From Acidobacteriota bacterium (GTDB taxonomy: Bacteria > Acidobacteriota > Polarisedimenticolia > J045), in NCBI GenBank assembly GCA_024276295.1, contig JAJRXN010000060.1, positions 1 to 6,261 on the forward strand: a stretch of 6,261 bases of DNA. The letters are read 5' to 3'. Position 1 is the first letter of the stretch. Every line of letters begins with the position of its first letter. The notes under the pieces were generated by a model. That model was not told where the DNA came from. It saw nothing but the letters and a program-made list of their open reading frames with translations, and made no database searches. The position numbers and the translations under genes were made by a program. Below are positions 5,637 to 6,261 of the stretch, in pieces.

Positions 5637-5697
5637 GGACGGCCGGACCGCCCGGAGCGAGACTAGGTCGCGGCTCGGGCGGAGGCGGCAGCGGGGA

Positions 5698-5731
5698 CCC
5701 GCCGCGTTCCCGGGGCCGGGAGCGCGGCGGG
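5698..5731 (-). terminator. Strong GC hairpin after the beta-barrel gene, possible terminator
   Basis: CCCGCCGCG (5698-5706) pairs perfectly with CGCGGCGGG (5723-5731). After one C-A mismatch in the minus-strand RNA, four more pairs continue the stem around the 6-nt loop at 5712-5717. It begins 8 nt past the stop codon of the beta-barrel gene, the usual place for a terminator. No U-tract follows, so it is either a U-less terminator of the kind proposed for GC-rich bacteria or an mRNA 3'-end stabiliser. It separates the beta-barrel gene from the rest of the minus-strand series. Confidence 0.5.
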
Positions 5732-5739
5732 CGCGCGGC

Positions 5740-6261
5740 TCAGAAGTGCCAGGCCACGCCGATCGAGACCTCGCGACCGCCCAGATCGATGTCGCCGAAT
5801 CCCTCGAAGTCGTCGCCGAGTTCGTCCTCGGCCCGGTGCCAGCGGCCGTCGACGGTGATCGACCAGGTCGGCCGGACGGCGATCTCGAAACCGGCCTGGA
5901 GGTAGAACCCCAGCGTGACGCCCGACGCCTCGAACGCCGCCGTGATCACCTGGTCGTTGGCGGGGTCGACCGGATCGAACTCGACGAAGTCGCCGAACTC
6001 GCGGTAGCGCCACCAGTAGAAGCCGGCTCCCGCGCCGACGTACGGCCGGACCGCGGCGTCGGGACGGGCGAGGTGGGCACGCAGGCCGACGGTCAGCGGC
6101 GTCGTCCGCAGCTCCGAGTCGTGCAGCACGCCGTCGAGGAACGGATCGAACGCCGCGTCCCGGTAGCCCTGGGTCTGGCTGCCCTCGAACACGCCGAGAC
6201 TCGCGATCACGTCGAGCTGCGGGCGCATGCGCCACGCGAGGTCGACGCCGAAGCTCCCCGC
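5740..6261 (-). CDS. Outer-membrane beta-barrel protein (C-terminal 173 residues, 5' end outside window)
   Basis: The visible part reads as the C-terminal portion of a small beta-barrel of the OmpW or OmpA-like barrel class. Repeated amphipathic strands end in turns: MRPQLDVIASLGVFEG, TPLTVGLRAHLAR, VRPYVGAGAGFYWWRYREF, VTLGFYLQAGFEIAV, WSITVDGRWHRA and finally REVSIGVAWHF. The glycine-aromatic PYVGAGAGFYWW strand and the terminal phenylalanine, a typical BAM recognition residue, are characteristic. The frame stays open to the window edge, so the methionine at 6228 is probably internal: the preceding codons (FGVDLAWR) form another good strand. Such barrels are structural or small-molecule pores; no ligand can be named. 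The long loop with EFGDFVEFDPVDPAND is acidic and probably extracellular. A strong hairpin follows the stop codon. Confidence 0.85.
   Translation of the reverse strand, partial: AGSFGVDLAWRMRPQLDVIASLGVFEGSQTQGYRDAAFDPFLDGVLHDSELRTTPLTVGLRAHLARPDAAVRPYVGAGAGFYWWRYREFGDFVEFDPVDPANDQVITAAFEASGVTLGFYLQAGFEIAVRPTWSITVDGRWHRAEDELGDDFEGFGDIDLGGREVSIGVAWHF

Noticed and set aside
5740..6228. Treating the methionine at 6228 as the start of the beta-barrel protein
   Set aside because: The frame stays open to the window edge and its preceding codons form a plausible barrel strand. A signal peptide is required and none follows 6228, so the true start lies outside the window.

Overview
The window is strongly GC-rich, densely coded DNA from a Gram-negative bacterium: it encodes a TonB-dependent receptor and a small outer-membrane beta-barrel protein, both envelope proteins of double-membraned cells. 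Gene starts with Shine-Dalgarno sites sit next to starts that look leaderless, and the partial NadB-like and MetF-like proteins have the style of Acidobacteriota, Planctomycetota or similar high-GC environmental phyla. I cannot fix the phylum from sequence alone. There are no rRNA or tRNA genes, CRISPR arrays, insertion sequences or other clear signs of mobility.

Layout from left to right. At 1-100 (minus) is the N-terminus of an FAD-dependent oxidoreductase, probably L-aspartate oxidase (NadB). A 55-bp divergent spacer holds a perfect 8-bp inverted repeat. At 156-1244 (plus) is an unusual fusion of a thioredoxin-fold domain with a WCPDC site to a nitroreductase domain whose closest recognisable relatives are iodotyrosine deiodinase-type flavoproteins. 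This gene meets a minus-strand series head-on, and the two stop codons interlock in a single CTAG (1241-1244).

The minus-strand series, in transcription order, is: an outer-membrane beta-barrel protein (5740-6261, truncated by the window edge); a strong GC hairpin (5698-5731); an unrecognised 260-residue protein (4842-5624); a TonB-dependent receptor (2612-4798); a MetF-like methylenetetrahydrofolate reductase family protein (1659-2570); and a thioredoxin-like [2Fe-2S] ferredoxin (1241-1675). The ferredoxin gene overlaps the end of the MetF-like gene by 17 bp and has its own good ribosome binding site.

Functionally, the clearest partnership is the MetF-like flavoprotein with the overlapping ferredoxin, a plausible electron-transfer pair. 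The TonB receptor imports an unknown ligand. The thioredoxin-IYD-like fusion is the most distinctive protein here: it combines a dithiol-disulfide site with a flavin site that keeps the zwitterion-binding triad of halotyrosine deiodinases. Two minus-strand genes without a Shine-Dalgarno site (nadB and the TonB receptor) each have a -10-like hexamer exactly 8 nt before the ATG, which suggests leaderless transcripts.
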